Source: Shewanella loihica PV-4 (lineage in GTDB: Bacteria > Pseudomonadota > Gammaproteobacteria > Enterobacterales > Shewanellaceae). From it: a stretch of DNA of 64,000 bases. The notes below the pieces were generated by a model. It saw nothing but the letters and a program-made list of their open reading frames with translations, had not been told where the DNA came from and made no database searches. Within the stretch, counting starts at the first letter, position 1. Every line of letters begins with the position of its first letter. The stretch is taken from contig NC_009092.1 of NCBI RefSeq assembly GCF_000016065.1, positions 248,001 to 312,000 of the forward strand. The letters are read 5' to 3'. Both the position numbers and the translations under genes were made by a program. This document shows, in pieces, positions 26,860-36,872 of this stretch.

Positions 26860-27438
26860 CTATTTGGGTTCAAAGGTAAAAGACTGCCCGGCCAGTGCGG
26901 CTTCATACATCAGGCCACCCTTGGCGGCGGTGAAGATTGCCATGCCGTTGATGTAGGCGGCGCTGGCGGCCTTGTTGGCCCCCGAGTGGCCTGCGCCCGC
27001 GGAGTTACCTGTGGTGCCCACCTGGGCATTGGCGCCGACATTGATGGCGACCGCCGAGGCGGTGGCGCCGAACTCGAAGCTGCCGCTGGTAAACTCTTGA
27101 TAAGCTTTGGCATCTTTGAAGAAGATGATCTCGCTGTAGGCCTGTCCGCCGAGCTGGAAGCCAATGGACAGCTGGGTCAGGCTGGAGTCGCCGGTATGGG
27201 CACCGCCCTTGTAGACACGGCCCTTACCGTAGGCGGCACCTATGCCTATGCCGCCCTTGCCGACGGTGGGAAAGATGGCGTAGCCATAGGCGGAGTTGAA
27301 AAACTTCTGGGTGTCCGGGGCTTTCTTGAAGTTGGCGATCGCCTCGCTGTAGCTGTCGGCGGCGAGCGTCATGGGGGACGTCAATAATCCCAATGCCACA
27401 CAACAGCTTAGAATTAAGGTAGACAGATACTTATGCAT
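26860..27438 (-). CDS. SYLF-domain (YSC84-like) exported protein
   Basis: 192 residues from the ATG at 27438, chosen because GGAGG lies 5 bases upstream. A signal peptide is present (LSCCVALGLLTSPMTLAAD). The domain is the bacterial YSC84/SYLF type: FFNSAYGYAIFPTVGKGGIGIGAAYGKGRV (part), LGGQAYSEIIFF and EFGATASAVAINVGANAQ. Bacterial members are periplasmic or outer-membrane-associated lipid-binding proteins. It is a single gene; a strong hairpin between it and the S9 peptidase separates the two. Confidence 0.85.
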   Translation of the reverse strand: MHKYLSTLILSCCVALGLLTSPMTLAADSYSEAIANFKKAPDTQKFFNSAYGYAIFPTVGKGGIGIGAAYGKGRVYKGGAHTGDSSLTQLSIGFQLGGQAYSEIIFFKDAKAYQEFTSGSFEFGATASAVAINVGANAQVGTTGNSAGAGHSGANKAASAAYINGMAIFTAAKGGLMYEAALAGQSFTFEPK

Positions 27439-27507
27439 GATGACCTCCATCGATTTGGATGGTTTTAGCATAGTTCGACTGATTAAGAATGAAAACGGCT
27501 GTTGATT

Positions 27508-27534
27508 AAAAAAGCGCCAAAATTGGCGCTTTTT
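27508..27534 (-). terminator. Rho-independent terminator of the S9 peptidase gene
   Basis: AAAAAAGCGCCAA and TTGGCGCTTTTT form a near-perfect, bidirectional hairpin directly after the peptidase stop codon. Confidence 0.8.
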
Positions 27535-27573
27535 CGATTGATGTCAGCTCGGGTTCAGCTAACAAATAGGCTT

Positions 27574-29652
27574 TTACTTAGCTTCGTCCATCTGCTTACC
27601 CAGCACATAGTGCTCGAACCACAGCTTGTCCCAGTCCATCTTGGCCTGTCTGTGCTGGTACTTGCTCAGACCATGGCCCTCACCCGGATAGACCACCAAT
27701 TCGACCGGCACATTCAGGTAGTGCTTCAGGGCGCGGTAGAGCCCCTGGGCATGACCCAGTGGCACACGCTGGTCGTTTTCGCCTATGTGGATCAAGGTCG
27801 GTGTCTTGATCTTGTCGGCATGGGTCAGCGACGAGCCGTGGGTGTAGGCCTCTGGCTTCTCCCAGGGCAGGCCCTGCATGAAGTTGATCACATGGCCTGG
27901 GGTATCCTCCAGCATCCACTGCAGACGCTGGTCGAATACGCCGGCCCCCGAGCTGGCAGCCTTGAAGCGATTGGTGGTGCTGATGAGGGCGTTGGTGAGA
28001 TAGCCACCGTTGCTCCAGCCCATCACCGCCATCTTGTCACCGTCGGCGATGCCCTGTTTGATCAGATGATCGACACCGGCCATGATGTCGGCCACCTCGA
28101 TCTCATGCTCCTGGCCCACTAGGTCCGTGAGGAACTTGTCGCCATAGCCGGTAGAACCGCGGTAGTTAGGCGAGAGTAGCGCCCAGCCGTTGGCGGTAAA
28201 AGTGCTGCGCCCGTAGGATCTGTGTTGCAGCGCGTAGGGGGTGGCCGAGGTCGGACCGCCGTGGATCTGCACGATCAGCGGCAGCGGGCCGTCACTCTTC
28301 TTATAACCTGCGGGCAGATCCAGGATCCCCTCCACCTGGCTGCCGTCCGGCGCGGTCCATTTCACTATAGAGATCTCTGGCAGGATCCAGCTGTCGACCT
28401 GAGGGTTGATGTTGGTCAGCCGCTTGTACTTGGCCTTCTTGCTGGCGGCATCGGCGATGAAGAGGTCGCTGAAATGATCCAGGCCGTTGTGGCTGAAGGC
28501 CAGTTTCTTGCCATTGTGGGTGAAGCTATAGCTGCCCATTACCAGATCGCCAGCCAGTACGGTACGAGTGTCCCCTTGCCCCTGGTTATCTATCTCGCTA
28601 CAGAAGAGTTTGACCCTGGCGTGGTCGTAGCCGCGATAGCAGAGCTCGTCGCTGCCTGGTCGCCAATGGATGTCGCTCGAGTTGAAGGTGACATCACCCT
28701 CTGTCTTCACCTGAATTAGCTTGGCCTTGTCATCTTTAGGCTTAACCACAAACAGCTTGCCCGGGTGGCCATCGAAGTCGATACGAAACGCCAGGCGTTG
28801 GTTGTCTTCATGCCAGGCCAGGCCCAGTAGCCAGCCATAAGGCGAGGGCGCCTGTTCGCGCCAGGCGCTGTCTTCCAGCACCTTGTTTTGCTGTGACTGG
28901 GTGTTGAACACCTCTATGTTTGACCAGCCTTCCAGGTTGACCAGTTCGTTGTCCTGGGTGGTGATACGGGCGATCTGGCTGGCGTCCTGGTTGACGCTGA
29001 AGTTCCACACCACCTTGTCATCGTCCAGTACTAGGCTCTGTTGGTAGTGGTCGAGATCTAGCTTGTAGAGGGGGTTGGTAGTGACCTTGCCGTGACCATA
29101 CTTAGGCGCGCCGTGTTTGGCTCTTACCTTGGCCCAGATATCTTTGTCTGTGGTGGTCTTGTTGGTGAGGAAGTAGAGGCTCTTGCCATCTTGGCTGAGC
29201 TGGAACTGTTTTACTCCCTCGGCTTCCTTGGTGACAGGGACAGCTTCTGTGCTGCCCAGGTTGATTCTGAACACCTGAGCCTTGCCGTTGTAGGGGGCCT
29301 TGTTGTCTTCGCGGCTCTGCTTGACCAGATAGTAGATGGCGCTTCCGTCTGGGCTCCACTGAGGGCTGGATTCGCTCTCGTTGGTGAAGGTGAGGCGGTT
29401 GGTCTTGCGTGACTTGGTATCGATAAGCCAGAGATCTTTCTGCGCCTTGTCCAGCTCCTTGTCCCAGCGGGATTCTAGCCAGAGTGCATGTTTGCCATCT
29501 GGACTGAGCTGAACATTGCCCATGTTGCCTATGGTGAAAAAGTCATCCGTGGTGATCTGGTGAGTACGCTCGGCGGCCAATACGCCGCTGCTCAGTCCCA
29601 TGGCGCCCGCACAGATCGCCGCCAACGCGGTGAGTTGATATCCCCTTCCCAT
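27574..29652 (-). CDS. S9 family (prolyl oligopeptidase-type) serine peptidase, exported
   Basis: 692 residues. A signal peptide is present (LTALAAICAGAMGLSSGVLA). A beta-propeller with WD40-like TolB repeats (VQLSPDGKHALWLESRW, PQWSPDGSAIYYL) runs to about residue 420. An alpha/beta-hydrolase domain follows, with oxyanion region VQIHGGPTSA, nucleophile GWSNGGY near residue 545, Asp in HIGENDQRVP and His in YPGEGHGLS. These enzymes cleave short peptides and would act in the periplasm. It is a single-gene unit. Confidence 0.9.
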   Translation of the reverse strand: MGRGYQLTALAAICAGAMGLSSGVLAAERTHQITTDDFFTIGNMGNVQLSPDGKHALWLESRWDKELDKAQKDLWLIDTKSRKTNRLTFTNESESSPQWSPDGSAIYYLVKQSREDNKAPYNGKAQVFRINLGSTEAVPVTKEAEGVKQFQLSQDGKSLYFLTNKTTTDKDIWAKVRAKHGAPKYGHGKVTTNPLYKLDLDHYQQSLVLDDDKVVWNFSVNQDASQIARITTQDNELVNLEGWSNIEVFNTQSQQNKVLEDSAWREQAPSPYGWLLGLAWHEDNQRLAFRIDFDGHPGKLFVVKPKDDKAKLIQVKTEGDVTFNSSDIHWRPGSDELCYRGYDHARVKLFCSEIDNQGQGDTRTVLAGDLVMGSYSFTHNGKKLAFSHNGLDHFSDLFIADAASKKAKYKRLTNINPQVDSWILPEISIVKWTAPDGSQVEGILDLPAGYKKSDGPLPLIVQIHGGPTSATPYALQHRSYGRSTFTANGWALLSPNYRGSTGYGDKFLTDLVGQEHEIEVADIMAGVDHLIKQGIADGDKMAVMGWSNGGYLTNALISTTNRFKAASSGAGVFDQRLQWMLEDTPGHVINFMQGLPWEKPEAYTHGSSLTHADKIKTPTLIHIGENDQRVPLGHAQGLYRALKHYLNVPVELVVYPGEGHGLSKYQHRQAKMDWDKLWFEHYVLGKQMDEAK

Positions 29653-29753
29653 CTTGATCCCTTCTCTAGTGATTGCTTGAGTAATTCTTGTTAATTGAGG
29701 TGGTTAAGCCCGGATACATTAACGCAAAACCGCTTAGGTATAAATTGAGTTAA

Positions 29754-30641
29754 TTATTTTTTGTCGGATTGCAGCAGTTGTTGCAGATAATTGAGCTCTT
29801 CGGCGTTCAGCAGCTGACGGCTGCTGCTTGGACGCGCCTGGGTTTGCAGGTCTGGGGAGAGGCGGCCCCTGAGATAGGCAGACATGGTGATCTGCTTGAG
29901 GCCGTAGAGGGCCAGCAGGTAGAGGCTAAGGAGCAGAAACAGTCGGGTGCTCGCCTGAGCTGCCAGGCTGACCTTATCCCCCAGCAGGTAGGGCAATATG
30001 ACTAATCCCATACGCACCAGCCAGTTGGTCAACATGGCCAGTGTCAGCGCCAGTAGCCATCTGAACTTGATATCCTTGAGACTGTCCTGATGGGCGCGGT
30101 GGGCCCGGCCCTTGAAGCGGCGCAGCAGGCGCCAGATGGCGTAGAAATAGAGACCGGTCTGCAGCACCAGCAGCAGGGGTAGCACAGTACCCAGCAGGGT
30201 GACATGGTTAAACTGGGTCACTCTGCTGGTCGAGACCAGCTGGCGCATCTCACCGCTCAGCAGCGCGCTGAGGCCTATCACCAGCACCAGGGCGATGGCG
30301 GGGATGAAGTGGCGCGACAGGCCGATAGAACCCTTGATGTCATGCAGGCTGCGATAGCAATAGAGATACAGCATGGGCATCAGCAGGAAATAGGCCGGGA
30401 TCAGCAGGATAAAAAGTTGTTGCAGCGGCAGGGGCGAGTTGTCTCTGTTGAGCAGGCCGGTGAGAAAGTAGAGGGCCAGTAGGCTGAAGATGGCGCCTAG
30501 CAGCTTGTGGTTGTCGTTGCGATCACGGTAGAGATACCTGAGGTAGAGTCCCAGGCCGATACAGTGCAAGCCGCCCAGCAAAGAGAGCCACCAGTATCCT
30601 TCGAATAACAAGCCGTGAGAGTGCGTATCCATAGTGCTCAT
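29754..30641 (-). CDS. Multi-helix membrane protein resembling the sensor half of AraC-type regulators
   Basis: 295 residues from the ATG at 30641; a start 21 codons earlier is possible. Seven to eight hydrophobic helices occupy residues 12 to about 250, with linkers LYRDRNDNHK and RRFKGRAHRAHQDSLKD. The C-terminus ends at LLNAEELNYLQQLLQSDKK, just where membrane-anchored AraC regulators would continue into their DNA-binding domain, which is absent. Function unknown. Confidence 0.6.
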   Translation of the reverse strand: MSTMDTHSHGLLFEGYWWLSLLGGLHCIGLGLYLRYLYRDRNDNHKLLGAIFSLLALYFLTGLLNRDNSPLPLQQLFILLIPAYFLLMPMLYLYCYRSLHDIKGSIGLSRHFIPAIALVLVIGLSALLSGEMRQLVSTSRVTQFNHVTLLGTVLPLLLVLQTGLYFYAIWRLLRRFKGRAHRAHQDSLKDIKFRWLLALTLAMLTNWLVRMGLVILPYLLGDKVSLAAQASTRLFLLLSLYLLALYGLKQITMSAYLRGRLSPDLQTQARPSSSRQLLNAEELNYLQQLLQSDKK

Positions 30642-30813
30642 TGTTGACGCAAAATGGCCGGCGAGGCAAGCGTGAGGTGGGATTTCGCCTCGAAATGCCA
30701 TCAAGGGTTAAGGCGCTGATCTCAGCTTGAAAATAACGGGTTAACCCAAGGTGAATTTTGGGCGTTATTGGCGCGGCTAATCGCAGGGGTGACTGCTGGA
30801 ACCGCGCCCCGAC

Positions 30814-31215
30814 CTAAGAGGAGGGTTTCTGCTCCTTGGCCAGACGCAGGTGGCGGTTAGATGCCGCCGCGGGCGGCTTGCCCGGCACAGGGCCGCGTTC
30901 GGCCCACAGGTGACGTATCGCCATGATGGGGTGGGGCAGCAGCATGCGCGGGCCGGAATAGATCATTATCTCTCTCGCCTTGGCCTTCGGCTCAGGCTTG
31001 TAGCAATGCACAGGGCACTTGTTGCAGGTGGGTTTGTCCTGACCGTAGGGGCAGCGGTCGAGCCTGGTGTGGGCATACTCGAGAAACTCGCTGCATTCTG
31101 GGCAGTTAGCCACATCGCCCTTGGCTTGGCAGTGGTCTTTGCAATAGATATGTACCATGGCGGCGATGGTCTTAAACTCTCGCAGCAGCTTACCACTTAG
31201 AATCTCTTGGCTCAT
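30814..31215 (-). CDS. ygbA: YgbA family (NO-responsive) protein
   Basis: 133 residues. The family pattern is clear: MVHIYCKDHC, CPECSEFLEYAHTRLDRCPYG, CNKCPVHCYKP, YSGPRMLLPHPIMAIRHLW. Eight or nine cysteines suggest metal or cluster binding. E. coli ygbA belongs to the NsrR nitric-oxide regulon. Upstream, at 31297-31303, AAGATGC resembles an NsrR half-site, but the second half is poor. The C-terminal 20 residues are low-complexity Ala/Pro/Lys. Confidence 0.85.
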   Translation of the reverse strand: MSQEILSGKLLREFKTIAAMVHIYCKDHCQAKGDVANCPECSEFLEYAHTRLDRCPYGQDKPTCNKCPVHCYKPEPKAKAREIMIYSGPRMLLPHPIMAIRHLWAERGPVPGKPPAAASNRHLRLAKEQKPSS

Positions 31216-31531
31216 GATATATCTGACTTCTTTACTGGGTTATAGCTAGCCTAGCCCGAGGCGAACGGGAACACAAAAGCAAGCGGCGAAATTATGAAGA
31301 TGCGCACAAAATGGAACTTTTAGCCGGCTCAGTCCGCCGCTGAAAATCAAGGCAGAAAAGGTCATTTTTACCCCCTAAGCATGATTTTCACGGCTGTTTT
31401 TGATACCCGAGCGAAAAAGAGGTATAAATATTTGATTTATAGCAAGAGAATCGACTAATAATATCGGTTAATATCTAGACATATTTGCGATATGAAAATG
31501 CCTGATACTGGGCGCGATTAATCAACGGTGG
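31216..31531. promoter_or_regulatory. Divergent intergenic region ygbA / EP-repeat protein
   Basis: About 315 bp with no gene. It becomes AT-rich from 31420 to 31500, probably the promoter of the rightward gene. The only candidate site is the NsrR-like half AAGATGC at 31297-31303, about 80 bp from the ygbA start. Confidence 0.4.
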
Positions 31532-31537
31532 ATGATA

Positions 31538-32386
<849 letters not shown>

Positions 32387-32455
32387 TCTTAGGCCCGGCA
32401 GTAATCTACTGCATCTCGGCGATTAGCCGTGTAAACTAGTCAAGCAATACTAAAG

Positions 32456-32480
32456 AGGCGATCTGAGTGTCGCCTTTTTT
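32456..32480 (+). terminator. Rho-independent terminator
   Basis: AGGCGA and TCGCCT around an 8-base loop, followed by TTTTT, about 70 bases after the EP-repeat gene. Confidence 0.8.
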
Positions 32481-32570
32481 ATGTCCGGAACATTTATGCC
32501 CTATCCGCAGGATGACTGGTAAGAGTCCCTGGGATGGAAAGAAAATGACGTTATGTCCGGAACATTTATG
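32481..32570 (+). repeat. Two direct copies of an 18-bp motif
   Basis: ATGTCCGGAACATTTATG occurs at 32481-32498 and 32553-32570. It lies in the gap between a terminator and the small lipoprotein gene. It could be a remnant of an insertion-sequence end or a regulator site; nothing decides between these. Confidence 0.55.
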
Positions 32571-32636
32571 TCTCTGGTCGCAGGGCCATATTGGCCTTGG
32601 TTTAGGTTGGACAATCTGTGGTAACAGGAGATTAAA

Positions 32637-32948
32637 ATGCGCAGCATGATGGCTTTCGCGGCGTTACTATTAACTATGACGGCTTGTACTCAGGTGCCAC
32701 AATGGACCCTCTTCTATTATCCCGATGCGGCGCCGGGTGAATCCGCCGAGGTGCTGGCGAGTCAAGGTGAGCTGGATCAGCACATAAGCGGCTACTATCT
32801 GCAGCTAGATCAGTGCCTGGCAAAGGGCGCCGGTATGGTGAAGCTGAGTCAGACGGGTAGCGGCAGTTATCTGTGCGGTGAACTATGTCAGCGCAATGAG
32901 GCGGGCGCGCTTAAGTGTCAACGCCTGGAAACTCTGGCAAGCCAGTGA
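32637..32948 (+). CDS. Small putative lipoprotein
   Basis: 103 residues. A signal peptide ends in LLLTMTAC, an acceptable lipobox with Cys at residue 17. The mature part has four further cysteines in pairs (DQCLAKG, YLCGELCQ, LKCQRL) that probably form disulfides. No known family recognised. AGGAG lies before the ATG, and selO starts 17 bases after the stop, so the two are likely co-transcribed. Confidence 0.7.
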   Translation: MRSMMAFAALLLTMTACTQVPQWTLFYYPDAAPGESAEVLASQGELDQHISGYYLQLDQCLAKGAGMVKLSQTGSGSYLCGELCQRNEAGALKCQRLETLASQ

Positions 32949-32965
32949 AGCATAAGGGTTAGCCA

Positions 32966-34420
32966 ATGAAGTTTAAGCAAGATTATTTCGACCAGCTGAG
33001 CGGGTTTTATTCCCAGGTGACCCCTCAGGGGCTGCCGCGCCCTCAGTGGCTGGCATGGAGTGAAGATGCCGCCGCGCTAATTGGGCTTAAGCAGCCCGAT
33101 GATGAGTTGCTGCAGGGGCTGGCGGGCAATCAGGCGATCCCGGGTGCCAGCTATTATGCCCAGGTCTATAGCGGTCATCAGTTTGGCGGCTACTCGCCTC
33201 AGCTTGGCGACGGCCGCTCCATCATTCTCGGTGAGGCCGAGGGTCCACAGGGCTACTGGGATGTGGCGCTCAAAGGCGCGGGCATGACTCCCTATTCCCG
33301 CCATGGCGACGGCCGCGCCGTGATGCGTAGCGCGGTGCGTGAGTTTCTGGTTTCCGAGGCGCTGCATCATCTCAATATCCCCACGACACGGGCCCTGGCG
33401 GTGATCGGCTCTGACCTACCTGTATGGCGTGAGACCCAGGAGACGGCGGCCATTACCGTGCGTCTGGCCAAGAGCCATATCCGCTTCGGTCATTTCGAGT
33501 TCTTCTGCCACAGCGAGCAGGGCAGCAAGGATAAGCTCAAGCAGCTGCTAGACTTTACCCTGAGTCAGCACTATCCCGAGTTGAGCCGTGATCAGGCCGG
33601 TTACATCGCCTGGTTTAACCGTGTGGTGGCCGATACCGCCAAGTTGATCGCCCACTGGCAGGCCGTCGGCTTCGCCCATGGGGTGATGAACACAGACAAC
33701 ATGTCGATTCTCGGTGACAGCTTCGATTTCGGCCCCTTCGCCTTCCTCGATACCTTCGAGGAGGACTTTATCTGTAACCATTCGGATCCCAATGGTCGCT
33801 ATGCCTTCGGTCAGCAGCCGGGCGTCGGCCTTTGGAACCTGCAGCGTCTGGCCCAGGCCCTAGTGCCGATTATCGCCTCGGACGATCTAATCGCCGCCCT
33901 CAATACTTACCAACATCACCTGGTGCAGGCCTATTTGGTCTTGATGCGCGATAAGCTGGGCATCAAGTTGGTTGAGCCGGCAGGCAGCGAGCGAGATGAG
34001 GCGGACCTACAGCTGATCGGCGGCTTTACCCTGCTGATGGAGGCCAACCGTCTGGATCATACCAATACCTGGCGCCGCTTTGCGCAGCTGGATCCAAACA
34101 GCCAACATTCGTCTCTGAGGGATGATTTTATCGATCTCGCCGGTTTCGATACCTGGTATCAGGCCTATCAAGAGCGCCTGGGACAGGTGAGTGATGTGGC
34201 CGGCTGGCAGGCGGTGCGGGCACAGGTGAACCCTAAATATGTGCTGCGCAACTATCTGGCCCAGGAGGCGATTATCGCCTGTGAAGAGGGCAATACCCAG
34301 CCACTGGCCGAGCTACACCAGCTGCTGACACGCCCCTTCGACGAGCAGCCGGAGAAGGAAGCCTACGCCAAGCGCCCACCCGAGTGGGGCCAGGGGCTTA
34401 TCATGTCCTGTAGCAGCTAG
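32966..34420 (+). CDS. selO: Protein adenylyltransferase SelO (YdiU)
   Basis: 484 residues, the usual SelO length. Characteristic blocks are [19 protein letters not shown] (ATP-binding start), [40 protein letters not shown] and [20 protein letters not shown] (the catalytic-loop and metal-binding region). SelO is a pseudokinase-fold enzyme that transfers AMP to Ser/Thr/Tyr of target proteins and is linked to redox homeostasis. It lacks the C-terminal selenocysteine of eukaryotic forms, ending [10 protein letters not shown]. It sits 17 bases behind a small lipoprotein gene. Confidence 0.93.
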   Translation: MKFKQDYFDQLSGFYSQVTPQGLPRPQWLAWSEDAAALIGLKQPDDELLQGLAGNQAIPGASYYAQVYSGHQFGGYSPQLGDGRSIILGEAEGPQGYWDVALKGAGMTPYSRHGDGRAVMRSAVREFLVSEALHHLNIPTTRALAVIGSDLPVWRETQETAAITVRLAKSHIRFGHFEFFCHSEQGSKDKLKQLLDFTLSQHYPELSRDQAGYIAWFNRVVADTAKLIAHWQAVGFAHGVMNTDNMSILGDSFDFGPFAFLDTFEEDFICNHSDPNGRYAFGQQPGVGLWNLQRLAQALVPIIASDDLIAALNTYQHHLVQAYLVLMRDKLGIKLVEPAGSERDEADLQLIGGFTLLMEANRLDHTNTWRRFAQLDPNSQHSSLRDDFIDLAGFDTWYQAYQERLGQVSDVAGWQAVRAQVNPKYVLRNYLAQEAIIACEEGNTQPLAELHQLLTRPFDEQPEKEAYAKRPPEWGQGLIMSCSS

Positions 34421-34490
34421 CCGGCCGAGATAACCGCGCGTGGGCCTAAAAAAATCAGTTTGAAGAGGCAGGGAAAACCCTGAGTAAGTT

Positions 34491-34796
34491 ATGAATCAAG
34501 AGTTGAAGATCAGCGCCATTAAGGTCGAGCCCCAGGCCAAGAGCCTGTCGATTCTGGCCGATGTGGATTTTGACCGCTTCCATCCTTTTGCCGAGGCGCT
34601 CGTTAAGGCGCTGGATTGCCGGGTGATCGAGCGTCACTGGGGCGCGGATAGGCATCAGTGGCTGCTGGAGTTCGAGGGCAGCCTGTTGCAGCTAAATTAT
34701 GAGTTTTATGGTGATGTTTGCTGGCTGTCTGTGGAGCGCGACGATGAGGTCGAGGTGCTCGTCTATCTGGCCAGCCTATTGGAGTCACAGCTATGA
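34491..34796 (+). CDS. DUF3630 family protein
   Basis: 101-residue soluble protein. The aromatic block LNYEFYGDVCWLSVERDDE near residues 65-85 fits DUF3630, a family of unknown function seen in Shewanella and relatives. Its stop overlaps the srkA start (ATGA), so translation is coupled and the two proteins are probably used together or at least co-expressed. Confidence 0.75.
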   Translation: MNQELKISAIKVEPQAKSLSILADVDFDRFHPFAEALVKALDCRVIERHWGADRHQWLLEFEGSLLQLNYEFYGDVCWLSVERDDEVEVLVYLASLLESQL

Positions 34797-35794
34797 CAGA
34801 ATCGATGCAAGGGGCGGGGTTTCATTTTCAGGCCTTGACGCCGGATCTCATCCTGGATGCCATAGAGTCTGTGGGCATCTACCCCGAGACAGGGCTGTTA
34901 GCGCTCAATAGTTATGAGAACCGCGTCTATCAGTTTCGCTGCGATCTGGGGCGACGCTATGTGGTGAAGTTCTATCGCCCCGAGCGTTGGAGTAACGAGC
35001 AGATCCAGGAGGAGCACGACTTCTGCGCCGAGCTGGTGGAGGAGGAGATCCCCGTGGCGGCGCCTGTGATCATCGAGGGACGCTCACTGCAGGATTATCA
35101 GGGCTATCGCTTCGCGCTGTTTCCCTCCATGGGCGGGCGCGCCTTCGAGGTGGATAACCTGGAGCAGCTCGAGGAGGTGGGGCATTTCATCGGCCGTATT
35201 CATCAGATGGCCAAGCGGCGCCCCTTTGTGCATCGTCAGACCCTGACGCCTAAGCTGCTGGGCGATGAGTCTCTGGCGTGGCTCAAGGGCTCAGATCATG
35301 TGCCGCCCAGCCTTGAGACCGCCTATTTCACCATAGTGGAGCAGGTGCTGGAGAAGGCGAAAGCCATCTGGCATCAATATCCCACCGAGGCGATACGCCT
35401 GCATGGGGATCTGCACCCCAGTAACATCTTGTGGACCCCGGATGGTCCGGGCTTCGTGGACCTGGATGATGCCAAGATGGGGCCCGCGGTGCAGGATATC
35501 TGGATGATGCTCTCGGGCGAGCGCTCGCACCAGACCCTGCAGCTTGAGGTGTTGCTCGAGGCCTATGAGGAGTTTTGTGATTTCGATAATCGCCAGCTGC
35601 ATCTTATCGAGTCGTTGCGGGCGATGCGCATGCTGCATTACAACGCCTGGTTGAGCCGCCGCTGGCAGGATCCCGCCTTTCCGATGCATTTCCCCTGGTA
35701 CGGCGAGGAGAAATATTGGGAGCAGCAGATCCTGGCCTTCAAGGAGCAGCTGGCTAAGTTAGATGAGCCGCCGATCACCCTGATCCCCTATTAG
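34793..35794 (+). CDS. srkA: Stress response kinase SrkA (YihE/RdoA)
   Basis: 333 residues. An APH-like Ser/Thr kinase fold: YENRVYQFRCDLGRRYVVKF with the ATP-site lysine, catalytic loop LHGDLHPSNIL (HGDxxxxN) and metal-binding DLDDA (FVDLDDAKMGPAVQD). SrkA protects against envelope-stress and MazEF-linked killing in E. coli. Gene order srkA-dsbA is as in E. coli, where part of dsbA transcription comes from the srkA promoter; 129 bases separate them here. Confidence 0.92.
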   Translation: MTESMQGAGFHFQALTPDLILDAIESVGIYPETGLLALNSYENRVYQFRCDLGRRYVVKFYRPERWSNEQIQEEHDFCAELVEEEIPVAAPVIIEGRSLQDYQGYRFALFPSMGGRAFEVDNLEQLEEVGHFIGRIHQMAKRRPFVHRQTLTPKLLGDESLAWLKGSDHVPPSLETAYFTIVEQVLEKAKAIWHQYPTEAIRLHGDLHPSNILWTPDGPGFVDLDDAKMGPAVQDIWMMLSGERSHQTLQLEVLLEAYEEFCDFDNRQLHLIESLRAMRMLHYNAWLSRRWQDPAFPMHFPWYGEEKYWEQQILAFKEQLAKLDEPPITLIPY

Positions 35795-35923
35795 TCGGGG
35801 CTAATTTGGCTGTAATTTGTAACAGAAAAATGAACTTATCCGCTTGAGGTGGACTCCAAACCACTTTAAGGTATGGTCAATCTTTTTGTCATAGTGGTGC
35901 TGAGGCACTGTTAAGGAAGCATA

Positions 35924-36535
35924 ATGAAGAAAGCGTTATTGGTAGCACTGGCACTCTTAGTTGCCCCTATGGCGGCACTGGCCGCCGACTACAAAGAGGG
36001 AGTTCATTACACAGTGATCAACGATGGCCCGGCTACGGCTAAGCCTGAGATCGCCGAGTTTTTCTCTTTCTACTGCCCACATTGCTACAACTTTGCCAAG
36101 ACACAGGTGCCTAAGATCAAGGCTAACCTGCCAGAAGGCGTGGTATTTAAGCAGAACCATGTTGAATTTATCGGTCGTGAAATGGGCCCAGAGATGTCTC
36201 GTGCCTTCGCCGTAGCGAATCAGCTGAAGGTTGAAGACAAGATGGAACACGCGCTGTTTGCCGCTATCCACGACAAGAAGCAACGTTTCGTTAGCCGTGA
36301 CGATATCCGTCAGCTGTTCATCGCCAATGGCGTAGATGGCAAAGATTTCGATGCCGCCGCGAACTCTTTCATGGTGAGCGCACAGATGGCGCAGATGAAG
36401 CGTGCCACTGAGAATGCCAAGCTGTCTGGCGTACCTGCCCTGGTTGTGAACGGCAAGTACCGTGTCGAGACTGGTGCGATTAAGTCTTACGACGAACTGC
36501 TACAGATCGCTTACTACCTGACTAGCTTGAAGTAA
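35924..36535 (+). CDS. dsbA: Thiol:disulfide interchange protein DsbA
   Basis: 203 residues. Signal peptide LLVALALLVAPMAALAA; the active site CPHC is in EFFSFYCPHCYNFA near residue 50, and the cis-proline loop is LSGVPALVVNGKY near residue 172. It introduces disulfides into periplasmic proteins and is reoxidised by DsbB. AAGGA precedes the ATG. Followed by a good terminator. Confidence 0.95.
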   Translation: MKKALLVALALLVAPMAALAADYKEGVHYTVINDGPATAKPEIAEFFSFYCPHCYNFAKTQVPKIKANLPEGVVFKQNHVEFIGREMGPEMSRAFAVANQLKVEDKMEHALFAAIHDKKQRFVSRDDIRQLFIANGVDGKDFDAAANSFMVSAQMAQMKRATENAKLSGVPALVVNGKYRVETGAIKSYDELLQIAYYLTSLK

Positions 36536-36553
36536 TCGGCAGTCGGTTATCGA

Positions 36554-36575
36554 AAGGGGCTTAGGCCCCTTTTTT
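36554..36575 (+). terminator. dsbA terminator
   Basis: AGGGGC-TTAG-GCCCCT followed by TTTTT, 20 bases after the dsbA stop codon. Confidence 0.85.
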
Positions 36576-36587
36576 GTTGCCCAGAAT

Positions 36588-36660
36588 AAAAAAAACCGTA
36601 TTTCCGGTCGCTGTGGAAATACGGTTATTGAGCTAAAAAGCTCTATTTACCCTGAGTAAC
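36588..36660 (-). ncRNA. Candidate small RNA antiparallel to dsbA tail region
   Basis: On the minus strand, TTGCCA (36690-36695) and TAGATT (36667-36672) are spaced by exactly 17 bases, a good sigma-70 promoter. About 7 bases on, a predicted transcript of about 73 nt would contain a small hairpin GAGCT-TTTT-AGCTC and end in a perfect 12-bp stem (AACCGTATTTCC with GGAAATACGGTT, 36594-36626) followed by a U run. No minus-strand gene uses this terminator. A palindrome, GTCTAT-N7-ATAGAC (36718-36736), lies just upstream of the -35 box. No known RNA family recognised. Confidence 0.5.
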
Positions 36661-36717
36661 TGCTCCAATCTACCAGCGTGTCAAAAATTTGGCAAGCGCC
36701 AATTTTTATTTCGCCTA

Positions 36718-36736
36718 GTCTATTAGTCTGATAGAC
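36718..36736. promoter_or_regulatory. Palindrome upstream of the candidate small RNA promoter
   Basis: GTCTAT-N7-ATAGAC, centred about 35 bp upstream of the -35 box of the candidate RNA and 145 bp upstream of the 70-residue protein gene. It could serve either. Confidence 0.3.
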
Positions 36737-36872
36737 AAGGTAAATTTTTAGCACTATGGCGCACGGGTCAAATTTCGCGAAAAAAATGCTCAGAAAATTG
36801 AAACTAACATGGTAAAAGACCTGTCGAATCTAAGTATAAAAATAAGAACGCAGAGTCTTGCTTGGAGGTCTC

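Noticed and set aside
32467..32649. Frame with repeated Cys-Pro-Glu-His-Leu-Cys segments
   Set aside because: The apparent peptide repeat is just the 18-bp DNA repeat translated; it overlaps the true lipoprotein start and lacks a ribosome-binding site.
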